Source: Planococcus sp. CP5-4_YE (lineage in GTDB: Bacteria > Bacillota > Bacilli > Bacillales_A > Planococcaceae). From it: a stretch of 64,000 nt of DNA. Position numbers and translations under genes: made by a program. The stretch lies in the NCBI RefSeq assembly GCF_019042655.1, contig NZ_JAHPZO010000005.1:124001-188000 (forward strand), given 5' to 3'. Below the pieces are notes generated by a model. It was not told the DNA's origin. It saw only the letters and a list, made by a program, of their open reading frames with translations, and searched no databases. Below are positions 32,265 through 41,997 of the stretch, piece by piece. The first letter of the stretch is position 1, and each line of letters begins with the position of its first letter.

Positions 32265-32331
32265 GAAAATGAAAAGGTTTAGAGCTTCCCCTCTGCATTA
32301 GAATTATTCAGTCAACTTCCCTAAGCAAAAT

Positions 32332-32358
32332 AAAAAACCAGGGCCAATGCCCCGGTTA
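32332..32358 (-). terminator. Terminator of the LOV-GAF-GGDEF-EAL gene
   Basis: 9-bp stem with one mismatch (AACCAGGGC / GCCCCGGTT), 4-nt loop and six Ts on the minus strand. The TAA of the gene (32356-32358) is part of the stem. Confidence 0.75.
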
Positions 32359-34530
32359 GAGTAGATGTGCTTCATCAATCGGCATCGGCCGGTGGAATAA
32401 AAAGCCCTGGGCGATAGTGCAGCCCATCTCAAGCAATCGCGTTCGGTCGCTTTCTGTTTCGACGCCTTCCGCGACTGCCCGCAGCCCTAGATTATCCGCC
32501 AGTTGAATGATGGTCCGGATAACGGCACGCGTGCCGCGTTCCTCTATATTGGACACGAAGGAACGGTCAATCTTGATTTCTTCGACAGGCAGCTTCTGGA
32601 GATAACTGAGTGATGAATAACCTGTCCCGAAATCATCGATGGATGTCGCAAAGCCCGATTTTTTCAGCTGGTCGAACACCGTTCCGGCCGTATCGATATC
32701 GACGACGCCAATGCGCTCAGTGATCTCTAGCTGAATCCATTTCGGGTCTATACTAAATTTATTTGTTTCATCTATTAAATGAGGAATAAACGAATGATGG
32801 AAGAAATGTTCCGCTGAAATATTAATCGCTACTTGGCGCAGCTCCAATCCCTGCTGCTGGCGCTTTTCCAACCAAGACAATACTTGTTCGATGACATGCT
32901 GTTCCAGCTGGCGGATCTTGCCGTTCTTCTCCGCGGCCGGAATGAAAATTGCGGGCGAAATATCCCCAAGTTCCGGCGACTTCCAACGTGCCAGCGCCTC
33001 AAATCCGAGAATATCGCGGCTTTCGAGAGCCACTTTCGGCTGCAGGAAGACACTGATTTCTTTTCGTTTTATCGCCACCGTCAATGCATTGGCTACTCGC
33101 AAATCACGCATCATCAATTCGTCTTGCTCATTTTCAAAATAGCAGACCGCCTCGCCTACTCGTTCTTTCGCCTTCGATAACGCACTATCAGCGCAGCGGA
33201 CCAACTCTTCTGCGTTCTGTTGGGCAGGCGTGACAATCGCTACACCGACTTTGACCGTTAAGAATAAATCCATCTCGCCAATCGACACCGGCTCCCGCAG
33301 GGTGCTTAGAATATCCTCCAGAAATTCAGGTGCGCGCGTTAATGGAATAGCGCTGTATAGCGACAGTCTCGAGTCAGAAAAACGCGCGACCATTTTTTCG
33401 CCAGCGCCTCCTGCCAGCACAAGACGGCGACCAAGCTCTCTACATAAATCATTGCCTGCCCGGTGGCCGTATTGGTCGCTGATTTTAATGAATTCATCTG
33501 CAGAGATGAACGCGATAAAGCCTTCTTTGCCATCTTTCACAAGCTCTTTCAGTTCGGTGCGAAAATAATGGCGATTCGGCAGCCCTGACTCCTCATCGAT
33601 ATAAGCAAGGCGTAAAATTTCTTCCTGTTGGCGCGAGAACTTCACTGCTAACGAAACAATCGAAGCGATTTCCTCCATAAAGATCAGATCTTTTTGAGAA
33701 GGCTTATAGATTGCCGGAAAATAAATCTCGAATGTGCCGATTGCTTCTTCCTGGCCGTTAAAAATCGGTACGGCCCAAATCGCTTTGATTCCGAAACGGT
33801 CGAGAATGTCTTGATGGCCACATAGAAGCGCATCTTGTTCTGCGTCTTCCACAATGACCGGCTGCTGGCGCAGATATGCCGCTCCGCAAGGGCTCACATC
33901 AGCCGATACTTCCAACCCGCGCATCCTAACTGTGAATTCGCTCGGCATCGATTTCGCAGCCCCCACCTGAAAACGCTTCGCTTCGTCCACCATTAAGACT
34001 GTACAGCGTGAATCGTCGAGGAAAAACGATTCAGCTGTTTCACAGATGTTCTGCAGGAGCATTCCGAGCATATGCCCTTTTTCAATGCCTTTATACGTTT
34101 CTTTCTGCAAATCAATTAAGGTTTCTGCCCGCCGGCGATCGCTAATATCCCGTTGAAGCATCAGAATATAACGCAGTGATTTTTCCGGAAATGCCAAAGG
34201 CTGGACCGTAATTTCGTTCCAGAAAGGCGTGCCGTCTTTTCGGTAATTGACGATTTCAAAAACGCCGTGTTTAGCCGATGCCGTTGCCTCTCGGATCTGA
34301 CGGCTGATATTGGCGTCGGTTTTTGTTCCATGAAGGAATTTACCGTTTTCTCCGATAACTTCCTTTTCTTTATACCCGGTCATTTCAAAAAACGCTTCAT
34401 TTGCATAGGCGATTGGATGGTCGGATATTTCCGGGTTCACGACGAGAAAGCTCGTGTGGAATTCAAGCCCGAGACGGCGCAGCCAATCTATGATCACTTT
34501 CCGGTCTTCCTGGATTTCATATTGATGCAT
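32356..34530 (-). CDS. LOV(PAS)-GAF-GGDEF-EAL cyclic-di-GMP phosphodiesterase with Cys-less LOV domain
   Basis: 724-residue soluble signalling protein. Residues ~25-135 form a LOV-type PAS domain: flavin-contact residues Asn95 (NYRKDG), Asn105 (PFWNEITV) and Gln126 (LQRDIS) are kept. The GxNCRFLQG motif reads GENGKFLHG (60-68), so the photoactive Cys is Gly63. A GAF domain (~150-300) follows. The GGDEF domain (~305-465) is degenerate: SDSRL at 385-389 replaces GGDEF, so it should not make c-di-GMP. The EAL domain (~480-720) looks active: EAL 511-513, Asn570, Glu602, DDFGTGYSSL from 632, Lys653, Glu688, Gln708. Most likely a c-di-GMP phosphodiesterase controlled by flavin state or GAF ligand. 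Monocistronic; GGGAGGG precedes the ATG. Confidence 0.9.
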   Translation of the reverse strand: MHQYEIQEDRKVIIDWLRRLGLEFHTSFLVVNPEISDHPIAYANEAFFEMTGYKEKEVIGENGKFLHGTKTDANISRQIREATASAKHGVFEIVNYRKDGTPFWNEITVQPLAFPEKSLRYILMLQRDISDRRRAETLIDLQKETYKGIEKGHMLGMLLQNICETAESFFLDDSRCTVLMVDEAKRFQVGAAKSMPSEFTVRMRGLEVSADVSPCGAAYLRQQPVIVEDAEQDALLCGHQDILDRFGIKAIWAVPIFNGQEEAIGTFEIYFPAIYKPSQKDLIFMEEIASIVSLAVKFSRQQEEILRLAYIDEESGLPNRHYFRTELKELVKDGKEGFIAFISADEFIKISDQYGHRAGNDLCRELGRRLVLAGGAGEKMVARFSDSRLSLYSAIPLTRAPEFLEDILSTLREPVSIGEMDLFLTVKVGVAIVTPAQQNAEELVRCADSALSKAKERVGEAVCYFENEQDELMMRDLRVANALTVAIKRKEISVFLQPKVALESRDILGFEALARWKSPELGDISPAIFIPAAEKNGKIRQLEQHVIEQVLSWLEKRQQQGLELRQVAINISAEHFFHHSFIPHLIDETNKFSIDPKWIQLEITERIGVVDIDTAGTVFDQLKKSGFATSIDDFGTGYSSLSYLQKLPVEEIKIDRSFVSNIEERGTRAVIRTIIQLADNLGLRAVAEGVETESDRTRLLEMGCTIAQGFLFHRPMPIDEAHLL

Positions 34531-34565
34531 ACGCGTCCCTCCCAGTTTTTCTCAGTATGTATGGT

Positions 34566-34597
34566 GAAAAAAAGCCGCCAATGCATGCGGCGGCTTT
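34566..34597 (-). terminator. Rho-independent terminator of glyA
   Basis: 9-bp stem AAAGCCGCC / GGCGGCTTT, 9-nt loop, T-run on the minus strand. Confidence 0.9.
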
Positions 34598-34632
34598 ATT
34601 CATTTCAATATTCATCTAAACTAACCAGCTGC

Positions 34633-35868
34633 TTATTTATACAGAGCATGTGCCGCTGTCAATTTCGCAGTACGGTCAGCCGCTTCCTTCTTCACAGCTT
34701 CGTCTTCTGGGTTTTTCAATAGAAGCGCCATGATCGAAGCGATTTCCTTCATTTCTTCTTCTTTGAAGCCGCGGGAGGTGACTGCTGCTGTTCCGAGACG
34801 AATGCCGGACGTCACGAATGGGCTTTCTGGATCGAACGGGATGGTGTTTTTATTGGTCGTGATGCCGACTTCATCCAACACATGTTCCGCGACTTTGCCC
34901 GTCAAGTTAAGCGAGCGAAGGTCAAGAAGTAAAAGATGGTTGTCTGTGCCGCCAGAAACGATGTCCACGCCTTCAGCCGTCAAGCTGTCAGCCAAAACAT
35001 TCGCATTTTTGACGACCTGCTCGATATAGTCTTTGAACTCAGGCTGCTGGGCTTCACCAAACGCCACAGCTTTTGCTGCGATGACGTGCATCAACGGACC
35101 ACCCTGGATGCCAGGGAAAATGATTTTGTCGATCTTTTTCGCAAATTCTTCTTTGCAAAGAATCAAGCCGCCGCGTGGGCCGCGCAAGGTTTTATGGGTA
35201 GTGGAAGTAACAAAATGGGCATGGGGCACTGGGTTCGGATGGGCGCCGGTTGCGACAAGTCCTGCAATATGAGCCATATCGACCATCAAGTATGCACCGA
35301 CTTCATCGGCGATTTCACGGAATTTCGCAAAATCCAATGTGCGAGAATATGCACTTGCACCGGCAACAATCATTTTTGGCTTGTGCTCAAGAGCTGATTG
35401 GCGAACTGCTTCATAATCGAGCAATTGCGTATCTTTATCGACGCCGTATTCGACAAAGTTGTATTGCATGCCGCTGAAGTTGACTTTGCTGCCGTGCGTC
35501 AAATGTCCACCGTGGTTCAAGTTCATGCCAAGAACCGTATCGCCTTGCTCAAGCATCGCTGTGTAAACAGCCATATTCGCCTGAGAACCCGAATGCGGCT
35601 GGACGTTCGCATGGTCTGCCCCGAAAATTTCCTTCAAGCGGTCGCGTGCGATATTTTCCACTACATCTACAAATTCACAACCGCCGTAATAGCGTTTGCC
35701 CGGATAGCCTTCTGCGTATTTATTGGTCAATACGGATCCTTGTGCATCCATAACTGCCTGGGATACAAAGTTTTCCGATGCGATCAACTCGATATTCGCT
35801 TCTTGGCGTTCTTTTTCCGCGTTCATTGCTTCATATATTGCCTGATCCTGCGCCTTAATCAATTCCAT
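34633..35868 (-). CDS. glyA: Serine hydroxymethyltransferase
   Basis: 411-residue PLP enzyme interconverting serine and glycine with tetrahydrofolate, the main one-carbon source. PLP-binding Lys in [19 protein letters not shown] (~226); N-terminal [15 protein letters not shown] and [15 protein letters not shown] are diagnostic. Start ATG at 35868 with GGGAGGG eight bases upstream; the 16 extra codons of the longer frame belong to the end of ywlG, which overlaps this gene by 14 bases. Last gene of the rpiB-ywlG-glyA run. Confidence 0.96.
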   Translation of the reverse strand: MELIKAQDQAIYEAMNAEKERQEANIELIASENFVSQAVMDAQGSVLTNKYAEGYPGKRYYGGCEFVDVVENIARDRLKEIFGADHANVQPHSGSQANMAVYTAMLEQGDTVLGMNLNHGGHLTHGSKVNFSGMQYNFVEYGVDKDTQLLDYEAVRQSALEHKPKMIVAGASAYSRTLDFAKFREIADEVGAYLMVDMAHIAGLVATGAHPNPVPHAHFVTSTTHKTLRGPRGGLILCKEEFAKKIDKIIFPGIQGGPLMHVIAAKAVAFGEAQQPEFKDYIEQVVKNANVLADSLTAEGVDIVSGGTDNHLLLLDLRSLNLTGKVAEHVLDEVGITTNKNTIPFDPESPFVTSGIRLGTAAVTSRGFKEEEMKEIASIMALLLKNPEDEAVKKEAADRTAKLTAAHALYK

Positions 35869-36439
35869 CTGTCTTTCCCTCCCGTGATTGAAGTACCTGG
35901 CGATCATAGCTTGCACGGACGCCGCCGATCAGTTTCGGCCGTGTCGTCGCACTCGAGACGATCGCTTCCCCTATTAGTTTAACAGAAGTCCGCACCGGAA
36001 CGGCGACTCTTTTTAAATGCATGCCGATCATCGTCTGCCCGATATCCACTCCGGCGTGGGCAGCAATTTCTTCGACGACGACTGGATCACTCATATTCAT
36101 GAAGGCGTAAGCACTCATCGAGCCGCCAGCTTTTGCTACTGGCACCACCGATACCGGCTCTAAGCCGTAGCGTTCGGCAGCTGCACGCTCGATCGTCAAC
36201 GCGCGGTTGATATGCTCACAGCCTTGAAACGCTAGAAACAATCCATGGCGTTCTGCAAACGCACGCAATGGCTCGAATAAGCTTTCTGCAATATCGAGAC
36301 CTCCACCTGTGCCGATGCGCTCACCGGCCACTTCAGAAGTCGAGCATCCGATAACGAACAATTGGCCTTCCTTGAATGCAATCTGTTGCTCCAATTCTGA
36401 GAGAACTTCTTCAAGCTGCAACTGCCATAAGCTTTGCAT
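35855..36439 (-). CDS. ywlG: UPF0340 / TIGR01440 family protein (YwlG)
   Basis: 194-residue protein of the UPF0340 (YwlG) family, conserved upstream of glyA in Bacillales and structurally NagB/CoA-transferase-like; biochemical role unknown. Conserved stretches are [20 protein letters not shown] (~28-47), [20 protein letters not shown] and [17 protein letters not shown]. It lies 12 bases after rpiB and overlaps glyA, indicating co-translation. Confidence 0.88.
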   Translation of the reverse strand: MQSLWQLQLEEVLSELEQQIAFKEGQLFVIGCSTSEVAGERIGTGGGLDIAESLFEPLRAFAERHGLFLAFQGCEHINRALTIERAAAERYGLEPVSVVPVAKAGGSMSAYAFMNMSDPVVVEEIAAHAGVDIGQTMIGMHLKRVAVPVRTSVKLIGEAIVSSATTRPKLIGGVRASYDRQVLQSREGKTDGID

Positions 36440-36451
36440 GCTTACTCCTCC

Positions 36452-36889
36452 TTAGTTTTCGAGTGCGCTGATTTTCTGTACGCGGTTTTCGTGGCGCCCG
36501 CCTTCGAAATCAGTGGTCAGCCATGTCTTCGCAATTTCTTGCGCGAGCCCTGGCCCGATGACACGTTCGCCCATCGCGAGGATATTTGAATCGTTATGCT
36601 CACGCGTCGCTTTCGCACTGAATACATCATGTACGAGCGCGCAGCGAATGCCTTTTACTTTGTTGGCAGAAATCGACATGCCAATTCCAGTCCCGCAAAT
36701 CAAGATGCCTTTATCGAATTCTCCGTTTGCCACACCTTCCGCTACCGGTTGTGCATAGTCCGGATAGTCGACAGAATCATCCGTCTGTGGCCCGAAGTCT
36801 TTGTATTCAATTCCCAGTTCGTTCAATAGATTGACAATCTCCTTGCGCAGATTATTGCCGCCGTGGTCCGATGAAATTGCTATTCTCAT
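36452..36889 (-). CDS. rpiB: Ribose-5-phosphate isomerase B
   Basis: 145-residue sugar isomerase of the RpiB/LacAB fold, interconverting ribose-5-P and ribulose-5-P. Start ATG at 36889 (MRIAISSDHGGNNLRKEI) with AGAGGG six bases upstream. Active-site Cys in GILICGTGIGMSISANK and the downstream REHNDSNILAMGERVIG are intact. An allose-6-phosphate isomerase role is possible but the pentose role is usual. Confidence 0.92.
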   Translation of the reverse strand: MRIAISSDHGGNNLRKEIVNLLNELGIEYKDFGPQTDDSVDYPDYAQPVAEGVANGEFDKGILICGTGIGMSISANKVKGIRCALVHDVFSAKATREHNDSNILAMGERVIGPGLAQEIAKTWLTTDFEGGRHENRVQKISALEN

Positions 36890-37034
36890 GATTAACCCTC
36901 TTTTCGTTTTCATTTAGCGGACAGTTCTCATATCAGCCCCGCCGCTTTTATTTAATTCTAACATTTTTAAACAGTTCCATGTTACTTCCCCGTACCCGCT
37001 TTCTGCAACTAAAATCTTCGCGACACGGCCATCG

Positions 37035-37083
37035 AAAAGAGCCGTCCTCTAGCACATGCACTTACGCTCTAGGACAGCTCTTT
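37035..37083 (-). terminator. Terminator of ywlE
   Basis: Imperfect 18-bp stem (AAAGAGCCGTCCT... / ...AGGACAGCTCTTT), 11-nt loop and TTTT on the minus strand, five bases after the stop. Confidence 0.85.
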
Positions 37084-37087
37084 CCCG

Positions 37088-37522
37088 TTATTTTTCATCT
37101 AATTGACTTGCCATTTTGTCGATCAATTGCTCCAACTCTTCATAAGTTCTCCGGTATTCATTCAAAGAACCGCCGTAAGGATCGCTGACATCGCCAGTAG
37201 AACCTTCTGCAAATTCTTTTACTGTATGCAGTCTAGTTGCCACTTCAGGATAAATTTGCATGAGCATCATCTTATGTGAATATGTCATGGTCAAGATCAA
37301 CTCCGCCCATTCCACGTCACGCAGGTTCAGCGGCTTCGAAATATGCTTAAATTCAATGGACTGCTCTCTTAATACTTTCTGTGCATTGGCTGACAGTGGC
37401 GATTGTCCTGCATAGATCCCGGCCGAGCGGGCTTCCATTTCCTCGATGTCACGGGTATGCACAATCGCTTCTGCCATCGGGCTGCGGCACGTATTTCCCG
37501 TGCAGACGAATAAAATTTTCAT
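37088..37522 (-). CDS. ywlE: Protein-arginine phosphatase (low-molecular-weight phosphatase family)
   Basis: 144-residue LMW phosphatase. P-loop VCTGNTCRSPMAEA (6-19) has the nucleophilic Cys7 and the Thr (CTGNTCRS) that in B. subtilis YwlE confers preference for phospho-arginine over phospho-tyrosine; the general acid Asp is in VSDPYGGS. It would counter the McsB arginine kinase in the CtsR/Clp protein quality system (McsB not in window). Ribosome site GGGGGG. The ywlD (mntP) gene of B. subtilis is absent upstream; instead there is 1.16 kb of repeats. Confidence 0.9.
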   Translation of the reverse strand: MKILFVCTGNTCRSPMAEAIVHTRDIEEMEARSAGIYAGQSPLSANAQKVLREQSIEFKHISKPLNLRDVEWAELILTMTYSHKMMLMQIYPEVATRLHTVKEFAEGSTGDVSDPYGGSLNEYRRTYEELEQLIDKMASQLDEK

Positions 37523-37689
37523 CCAATCCCCCCTTATTCAAGCTTCTGTGTCACCATCTTTCGCGTTCAGTGAACTGTCAAGATAGCGTGTTTCTACCTA
37601 TTTATTATACCGCATTTTATCAAGCTATTGTATGGATGCGGTTTGGGGCATCATGTATAGAGTCGTTGTGGAGAGCTGGACTTGATAGC

Positions 37690-37905
37690 GAGGATGTTGT
37701 GTTCGAGGAAGTATCGCTGTTGATTGAATTCATCCGCTGGTATCGTCGCTTAGCTGGACGTGAGAGTGAAATGGATTATTCATTGATCTTTTCTTCGTGA
37801 AATAGCCGCCTCCCGCTTTGGGCTGGCCTCCCGCAATGAGCCAAGAAGAACGCTTGTCTCATGGCTTCGGCTCGCCCTTGTGCGCGGTTCGGCTTTAGAT
37901 TTCAT
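37690..37905 (+). repeat. Family C repeat unit 1 (215-bp tandem)
   Basis: First of two near-identical 215-bp units. It starts GAGGAAGTATCGCTGTTGAT, continues TCATCCGCTGGTATCGTCGC, then CGCCTCCCGC, GGGCTGGCCTCCCGCAATGA and CTTCGGCTCGCCC. It is part of the gene-free stretch 37523-38685. A short frame in the left half would encode SLLIEFIRWYRRLAG. Confidence 0.8.
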
Positions 37906-38200
37906 TGGATGTTGTATGCGAGGAAGTATCGCTGTTGATTGGATTCATCCGCTAGTATCGTCGCTTAGCTGGACGTGAGAGTGAAATGCATTGTTCATTG
38001 ATCTTCTCTTCGTGAAGCATTAGTCTCCCGCTTGGGGCTGGCCTCCGGCAATGAGCCAAGAAGAACGCTTGTCTCATGGCTTCGGCTCGCCCGTGTGCGC
38101 GGTTCGGCTTTTAGATTTCATTGGATTTTTCATATAAGAATTATCATTGTTAGTTGTTTTCATGCGCTGGTGGGGACGCCTAGCTAGACTTGATAGTTGT
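37905..38200 (+). repeat. Family C repeat unit 2 plus truncated unit 3
   Basis: Unit 2 (to about 38126) repeats unit 1 at a 215-bp offset with roughly 90% identity by eye. From 38127 a diverged left half of a third unit follows (ATTATCATTGTTAGTTG, ATGCGCTGGTGGGGACGCC). Confidence 0.78.
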
Positions 38201-38303
38201 TAAGTTGCCAGAGCTATTCAATTTGGGCTTACGAAGCAGAACAAAATTATTCACACTAATTCCAGCGCCAGATGCACTTGACTTACTTTCTAAACCTAGA
38301 GAT

Positions 38304-38492
38304 GGAGCGGAAAGGGGCCGACGCCGGAGGGACCGCGCGGGCTGGCGAGACAAATGTGCCGCGCTCTTTGCGGCACATTGGCTCAACACCCGCCCCGTCC
38401 CCGGGCAGCTGAAAACGCGACGTCCTGTCGCATCAGCTGCATGACTCGCATCCTGCGAGCCCCAAGCGTGCTCCTTGCAGCGGAATCTCTTC
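38304..38492 (+). repeat. Family B repeat (copy B2, near full length)
   Basis: GGAGCGGAAAG at the left end, GGGCTGGCGAGACAAATG, an inner hairpin GTGCCGCGCTCTTTGCGGCAC, CCGGGCAGCTGAAAACGCGA, the core GCGACGTCCTGTCGC, GCTCGCAGGATGCGAG hairpin and GCAGCGGAATCTC. Collinear with 8958-9152 on the other strand. Confidence 0.85.
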
Positions 38493-38523
38493 CACTAACA
38501 GCTCCACTATCCATCTTCAAAAT

Positions 38524-38598
38524 GGCGACGTCCTGTCGCATCAGCTGCATGACTCGCATCCTGCGAGCCCTAAGCGTGCCACTTGCAGCGGAATCTCA
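38524..38598 (+). repeat. Partial family B repeat (copy B3)
   Basis: 75-bp direct repeat of the right half of B2: GCGACGTCCTGTCGC, CATGACTCGCATCCTGCGAG and TTGCAGCGGAATCTC, with only a few differences. Confidence 0.85.
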
Positions 38599-38623
38599 CC
38601 CCACTCCCTAAATTTCAAATAAC

Positions 38624-38655
38624 AAAAAACCACTGGGATATTTCCCAGTGGTTTT
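38624..38655 (-). terminator. Rho-independent terminator of ywlC
   Basis: 12-bp stem AACCACTGGGA / TCCCAGTGGTT, 4-nt loop, T-run on the minus strand. Confidence 0.92.
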
Positions 38656-38685
38656 GCATACTGTCATCTAATTCATTTGCTTGAA

Positions 38686-39675
38686 TCAGCTGAACCATTT
38701 ATGGTCCGCTGCTTTTTCAAGGCGGTTCATCAGGGCAGTGTCTTCATTTTCCGGCAATACGCAAGCCAAGATCAAATCAGCATCCGTCTGGTCGCATCTG
38801 CGCAAGCTATCGTATAACTTATCCACAGCGAGCGGGAAGCAATAATCCGCTGTCTCGAAATCTTCGCGGCTCAGCACCGCGATTTTTTTCTTCTTGCCAT
38901 GGATATGGTCAATCGCCTTTTCGATGAGCTTACTATTGTGCTCAATCAAATAAAGCGGAGCTTGTGGAGCATAATGGGCATATTTCATGCCAGGAGATTT
39001 CGGGGTATTGCCTTTTGTCTCAGAAGACAAGCGGACAGTCCCGATCACTTCTTCCAATTGTTCTTTCGTTACTTGCCCTGGACGCAGGATAACTGGCGGT
39101 GCACTCGTCATGTCGAGCACCGTCGATTCGATGCCGACCTGTGTCGGCCCACCGTCCAAAATTAGCGGAATCTTGCCGTTCATATCGAAATAGACATGCT
39201 CAGCCAAAGTCGGGCTCGGTTTGCCGCTCGTATTGGCGCTCGGTGCTGCCACCGGCCGCTTCAAGCGTTTCAATAAGTTCAACGCTGCAGGATGGTTTGG
39301 CACGCGAATGCCTACTGTCGGCAGACCTGCTGTCACATTAGAGGCAAACGTATCCGGTTTCGCCTGCATGATCAAAGTCAGTGCCCCAGGCCAAAAAGCG
39401 TCCATGCATTGCAAAGCTTTTTCCGGAACATCTTCAACATATTCCAAGGCGGTTTCTTTGGAATCCACGTGAACAATCAATGGATTGTCGGTCGGGCGGC
39501 CTTTCGCTTCGAATATTTTATCGACAGCTGTCGCGTTCATCGCATCTGCGCCGAGACCGTAAACGGTTTCGGTCGGAAATGCGACAACTTCCCCCCCACG
39601 GATGTAATCCACAGCTTGTGCATAACTTTCATCATTGTTCACATTTTCATCCACAAGAATTGTTTTTGTTTCCAC
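38686..39675 (-). CDS. ywlC: L-threonylcarbamoyladenylate synthase (Sua5/YwlC)
   Basis: 329-residue enzyme making threonylcarbamoyl-AMP from Thr, bicarbonate and ATP for the universal tRNA modification t6A37. The YrdC domain (about 15-205) shows VVAFPTETVYGLGADAM, KIFEAKGRPTDNPLIVHV and KRPVAAPSANTSGKPSPT; the C-terminal Sua5 domain (~220-325) includes SPGMKYAHYAPQAPLYL, so this is the long two-domain form. GTG start at 39675. The spoIIR gene of B. subtilis is not present between it and prmC (88-bp gap). Confidence 0.93.
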   Translation of the reverse strand: METKTILVDENVNNDESYAQAVDYIRGGEVVAFPTETVYGLGADAMNATAVDKIFEAKGRPTDNPLIVHVDSKETALEYVEDVPEKALQCMDAFWPGALTLIMQAKPDTFASNVTAGLPTVGIRVPNHPAALNLLKRLKRPVAAPSANTSGKPSPTLAEHVYFDMNGKIPLILDGGPTQVGIESTVLDMTSAPPVILRPGQVTKEQLEEVIGTVRLSSETKGNTPKSPGMKYAHYAPQAPLYLIEHNSKLIEKAIDHIHGKKKKIAVLSREDFETADYCFPLAVDKLYDSLRRCDQTDADLILACVLPENEDTALMNRLEKAADHKWFS

Positions 39676-39763
39676 CTAAACATCTCCAGTACAATAAGGT
39701 TTTGGCGACAATATCCACATTTTGTGGATAACACCCCTTAACATCAGGTGATTTGTGCACAAA

Positions 39764-40639
39764 TTACTCTAAAATACAAAATACCATGCGGTCGTGTTTG
39801 TTGATATCTTTTTTGCAATAGACACGTGCTTCAGGCAAAGCTTTCTGGAACAATTCCGTTACGGCAGCGCCTTGACTGCTGCCGATTTCAAGCCCGATGA
39901 TACCTGGGCGGCTGATCAATTCAGGCACTTGCGCTGCCAATGTTTCATAAGCCGCAAGCCCGTCACGGTCAGCGAATAACGCTTCATGCGGTTCGAATTC
40001 ACGCACCGTATCGGACAATCCCAGTGCTTCATGATGAGCGATGTACGGCGGGTTGGATAAGATGATATCCCATTTCCGCCCTGTAAGCGGCGCTGCCAAG
40101 TCACCTTTTGTGAAATGGACATCTGCATTCAAAGTTTCAGCGTTGCGTTCAGCCATAAACAAAGCTTCTTCAGAAATATCCGTCGCCATCACTTCCGCTT
40201 CCGGCAATTCGCATTTCAGAGTGATTGCAATGACTCCACTTCCCGTTCCGATATCCGCTGCCTGCACTTCTTCCGTGCCGAATAGCTCACGCTTCAACTT
40301 CAAGGTCTCTTCAATCAACTCTTCTGTTTCAGGGCGCGGGATGAGAACGGCTGGAGACACTTGGAAGGTTCTGCCGTAAAACTGCTCCACTCCCGTCAAA
40401 TGCTGGACAGGCACGCCTTCAACCAATTCTTCTACATTGGCCCAATAGGCTTCAAACTGACGCTCTTCGATTTTATCACGCATCGCCGCGACCAAACCGG
40501 AGTAATCCACTCCGAGTTCATGCTGCAACAGAATGCGTGCCGGCGTTTCTTCACGGCCGTATTGCTTTAAATAGCTTGTCGCTTGCTCCAAGGCTTCGTA
40601 TACAAATTCCACTGTCGTTAAGGTTTCAACTTTGCTCAT
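39764..40639 (-). CDS. prmC: Peptide chain release factor N5-glutamine methyltransferase
   Basis: 291-residue SAM-dependent methylase that modifies the Gln of the GGQ motif in RF1 and RF2. An N-terminal helical substrate domain (to ~85) leads to [10 protein letters not shown] (101-110), the SAM motif [14 protein letters not shown] (128-141) and the catalytic NPPY (196-199). Overlaps prfA, its substrate gene, by 14 bases, so the pair is co-translated. Confidence 0.95.
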   Translation of the reverse strand: MSKVETLTTVEFVYEALEQATSYLKQYGREETPARILLQHELGVDYSGLVAAMRDKIEERQFEAYWANVEELVEGVPVQHLTGVEQFYGRTFQVSPAVLIPRPETEELIEETLKLKRELFGTEEVQAADIGTGSGVIAITLKCELPEAEVMATDISEEALFMAERNAETLNADVHFTKGDLAAPLTGRKWDIILSNPPYIAHHEALGLSDTVREFEPHEALFADRDGLAAYETLAAQVPELISRPGIIGLEIGSSQGAAVTELFQKALPEARVYCKKDINKHDRMVFCILE

Positions 40640-41705
40640 TGTTCAAACTCTCCATCCTCGTTGATTGTTCATCGATCACCAGGGCGTCAACAATTTCATC
40701 CATCTTGCCTTGCAGGATTTGATCTAGCTTTTGGATAGTCAATCCGATACGATGGTCCGTCACGCGGTTTTGCGGAAAGTTGTATGTGCGGATGCGCTCT
40801 GAACGGTCACCTGTACCGACAGCAGATTTACGTACGGAATCATACTCTGCTTGTGCTTCTTGCTGGAACTTTTCATAAACGCGGGCACGCAGCACTTTCA
40901 TGGCGCTCGCTTTATTCTTGATCTGGGATTTCTCATCTTGGCACGTAACAACAATATTCGTCGGTAAATGCGTCAAGCGTACTGCCGACATCGTCGTATT
41001 GACCGATTGGCCCCCTGCACCTGAAGATGCATAGGTATCGACGCGGATATCGTTATCGTGGATATCAACTTCGACTTCTTCCACTTCCGGCAAACATGCA
41101 ACCGTCGCTGTCGAAGTATGGATGCGCCCTCCGGATTCGGTTTCAGGAACGCGCTGTACACGGTGTGCTCCGTTTTCATATTTCAGTTTGGAATAGGCGC
41201 CTTTACCAGTCACCATAAAGACCAATTCTTTAAATCCGCCAATTTCGGTTTGGTTCGAGTCCATGATTTGGACTTTCCATCCATTGGCTTCAGCAAAACG
41301 GGAATACATCTTGAACAAATCGCCTGCGAACAAGGCTGCTTCATCGCCGCCTGCTGCACCGCGAATTTCCATGATGACGTTTTTGTCATCGTTCGGATCT
41401 TTTGGAATCAACAGGATGTGGAGGCGTTCTTCCAATTCTTTCGAACGCCCTTCGAGTTCTGCGACTTCTTCTTTGACCATTTCACGCATATCGGCATCCA
41501 TTTTTTCCTCGAACATGGCTTTCGAATCAGCCAGTTGTGTCTGAACGTCTTTGTATTCGCGGTAGGTTTCCACCGTTTCCTGCAGATCGGATTGTTCTTT
41601 GGAATAATCGCGCAGCTTGTTCGTATCGCTGACAATATCCGGGTCACTCAACATTTCGTTGAGACGGTCGTATCTTTCCTCGACAGACTGTAAACGGTCA
41701 AACAT
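40626..41705 (-). CDS. prfA: Peptide chain release factor 1
   Basis: 359-residue RF1, releasing peptides at UAA and UAG. The stop-codon reading PxT motif is PET at 187-189 ([10 protein letters not shown]), which distinguishes it from RF2. The catalytic GGQ is at 231-233 ([12 protein letters not shown]). Start ATG at 41705 (MFDRLQSV) with GAGGTG six bases upstream; the GTG three codons earlier is part of that site. It overlaps prmC. Confidence 0.96.
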   Translation of the reverse strand: MFDRLQSVEERYDRLNEMLSDPDIVSDTNKLRDYSKEQSDLQETVETYREYKDVQTQLADSKAMFEEKMDADMREMVKEEVAELEGRSKELEERLHILLIPKDPNDDKNVIMEIRGAAGGDEAALFAGDLFKMYSRFAEANGWKVQIMDSNQTEIGGFKELVFMVTGKGAYSKLKYENGAHRVQRVPETESGGRIHTSTATVACLPEVEEVEVDIHDNDIRVDTYASSGAGGQSVNTTMSAVRLTHLPTNIVVTCQDEKSQIKNKASAMKVLRARVYEKFQQEAQAEYDSVRKSAVGTGDRSERIRTYNFPQNRVTDHRIGLTIQKLDQILQGKMDEIVDALVIDEQSTRMESLNNEQS

Positions 41706-41777
41706 TGTTTTCACCTCTAGTTTCTTCTATATAAAGTCTATAATTCTGTGCATAAGATATCACTGTTGACGATATTA

Positions 41778-41885
41778 CGCGAAATAGCTGGCTTTCCGGG
41801 GGCTTGCACTGAACTAATTCGGGCTAGGCACCCGAATGGATTTCAGTACTTCGCTGCTCACTCAGGAGTCTGCGCTATTTCGCTC
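41778..41885 (-). repeat. Intergenic element related to family B
   Basis: About 108 bp read on the minus strand from GGAGCGAAATAGCGCAGACTCCTGAG to GGAAAGCCAGCTATTTCGC; its ends are complementary (GCGAAATAGC / GCTATTTCGC) and the left end matches the family B end. The inner GGGTGCCTAGCCC part is different. The gap 41706-41997 holds nothing else. Confidence 0.6.
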
Positions 41886-41997
41886 CATATCTTTTATCAG
41901 TAATCCTACAAAATTCAAGTCCATTAGCTTCTCGAAATTTGTGATTTGTTTTTAATAAAAAGCTTCTTTAAGCCAGTTGATGCATTCTCAAACCAAA

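Noticed and set aside
37381-37800. 139-codon plus-strand frame at the ywlE 5' end
   Set aside because: It runs antisense through ywlE and then into family C repeat DNA; no start signal, and the sister repeat unit has a stop in the same frame.
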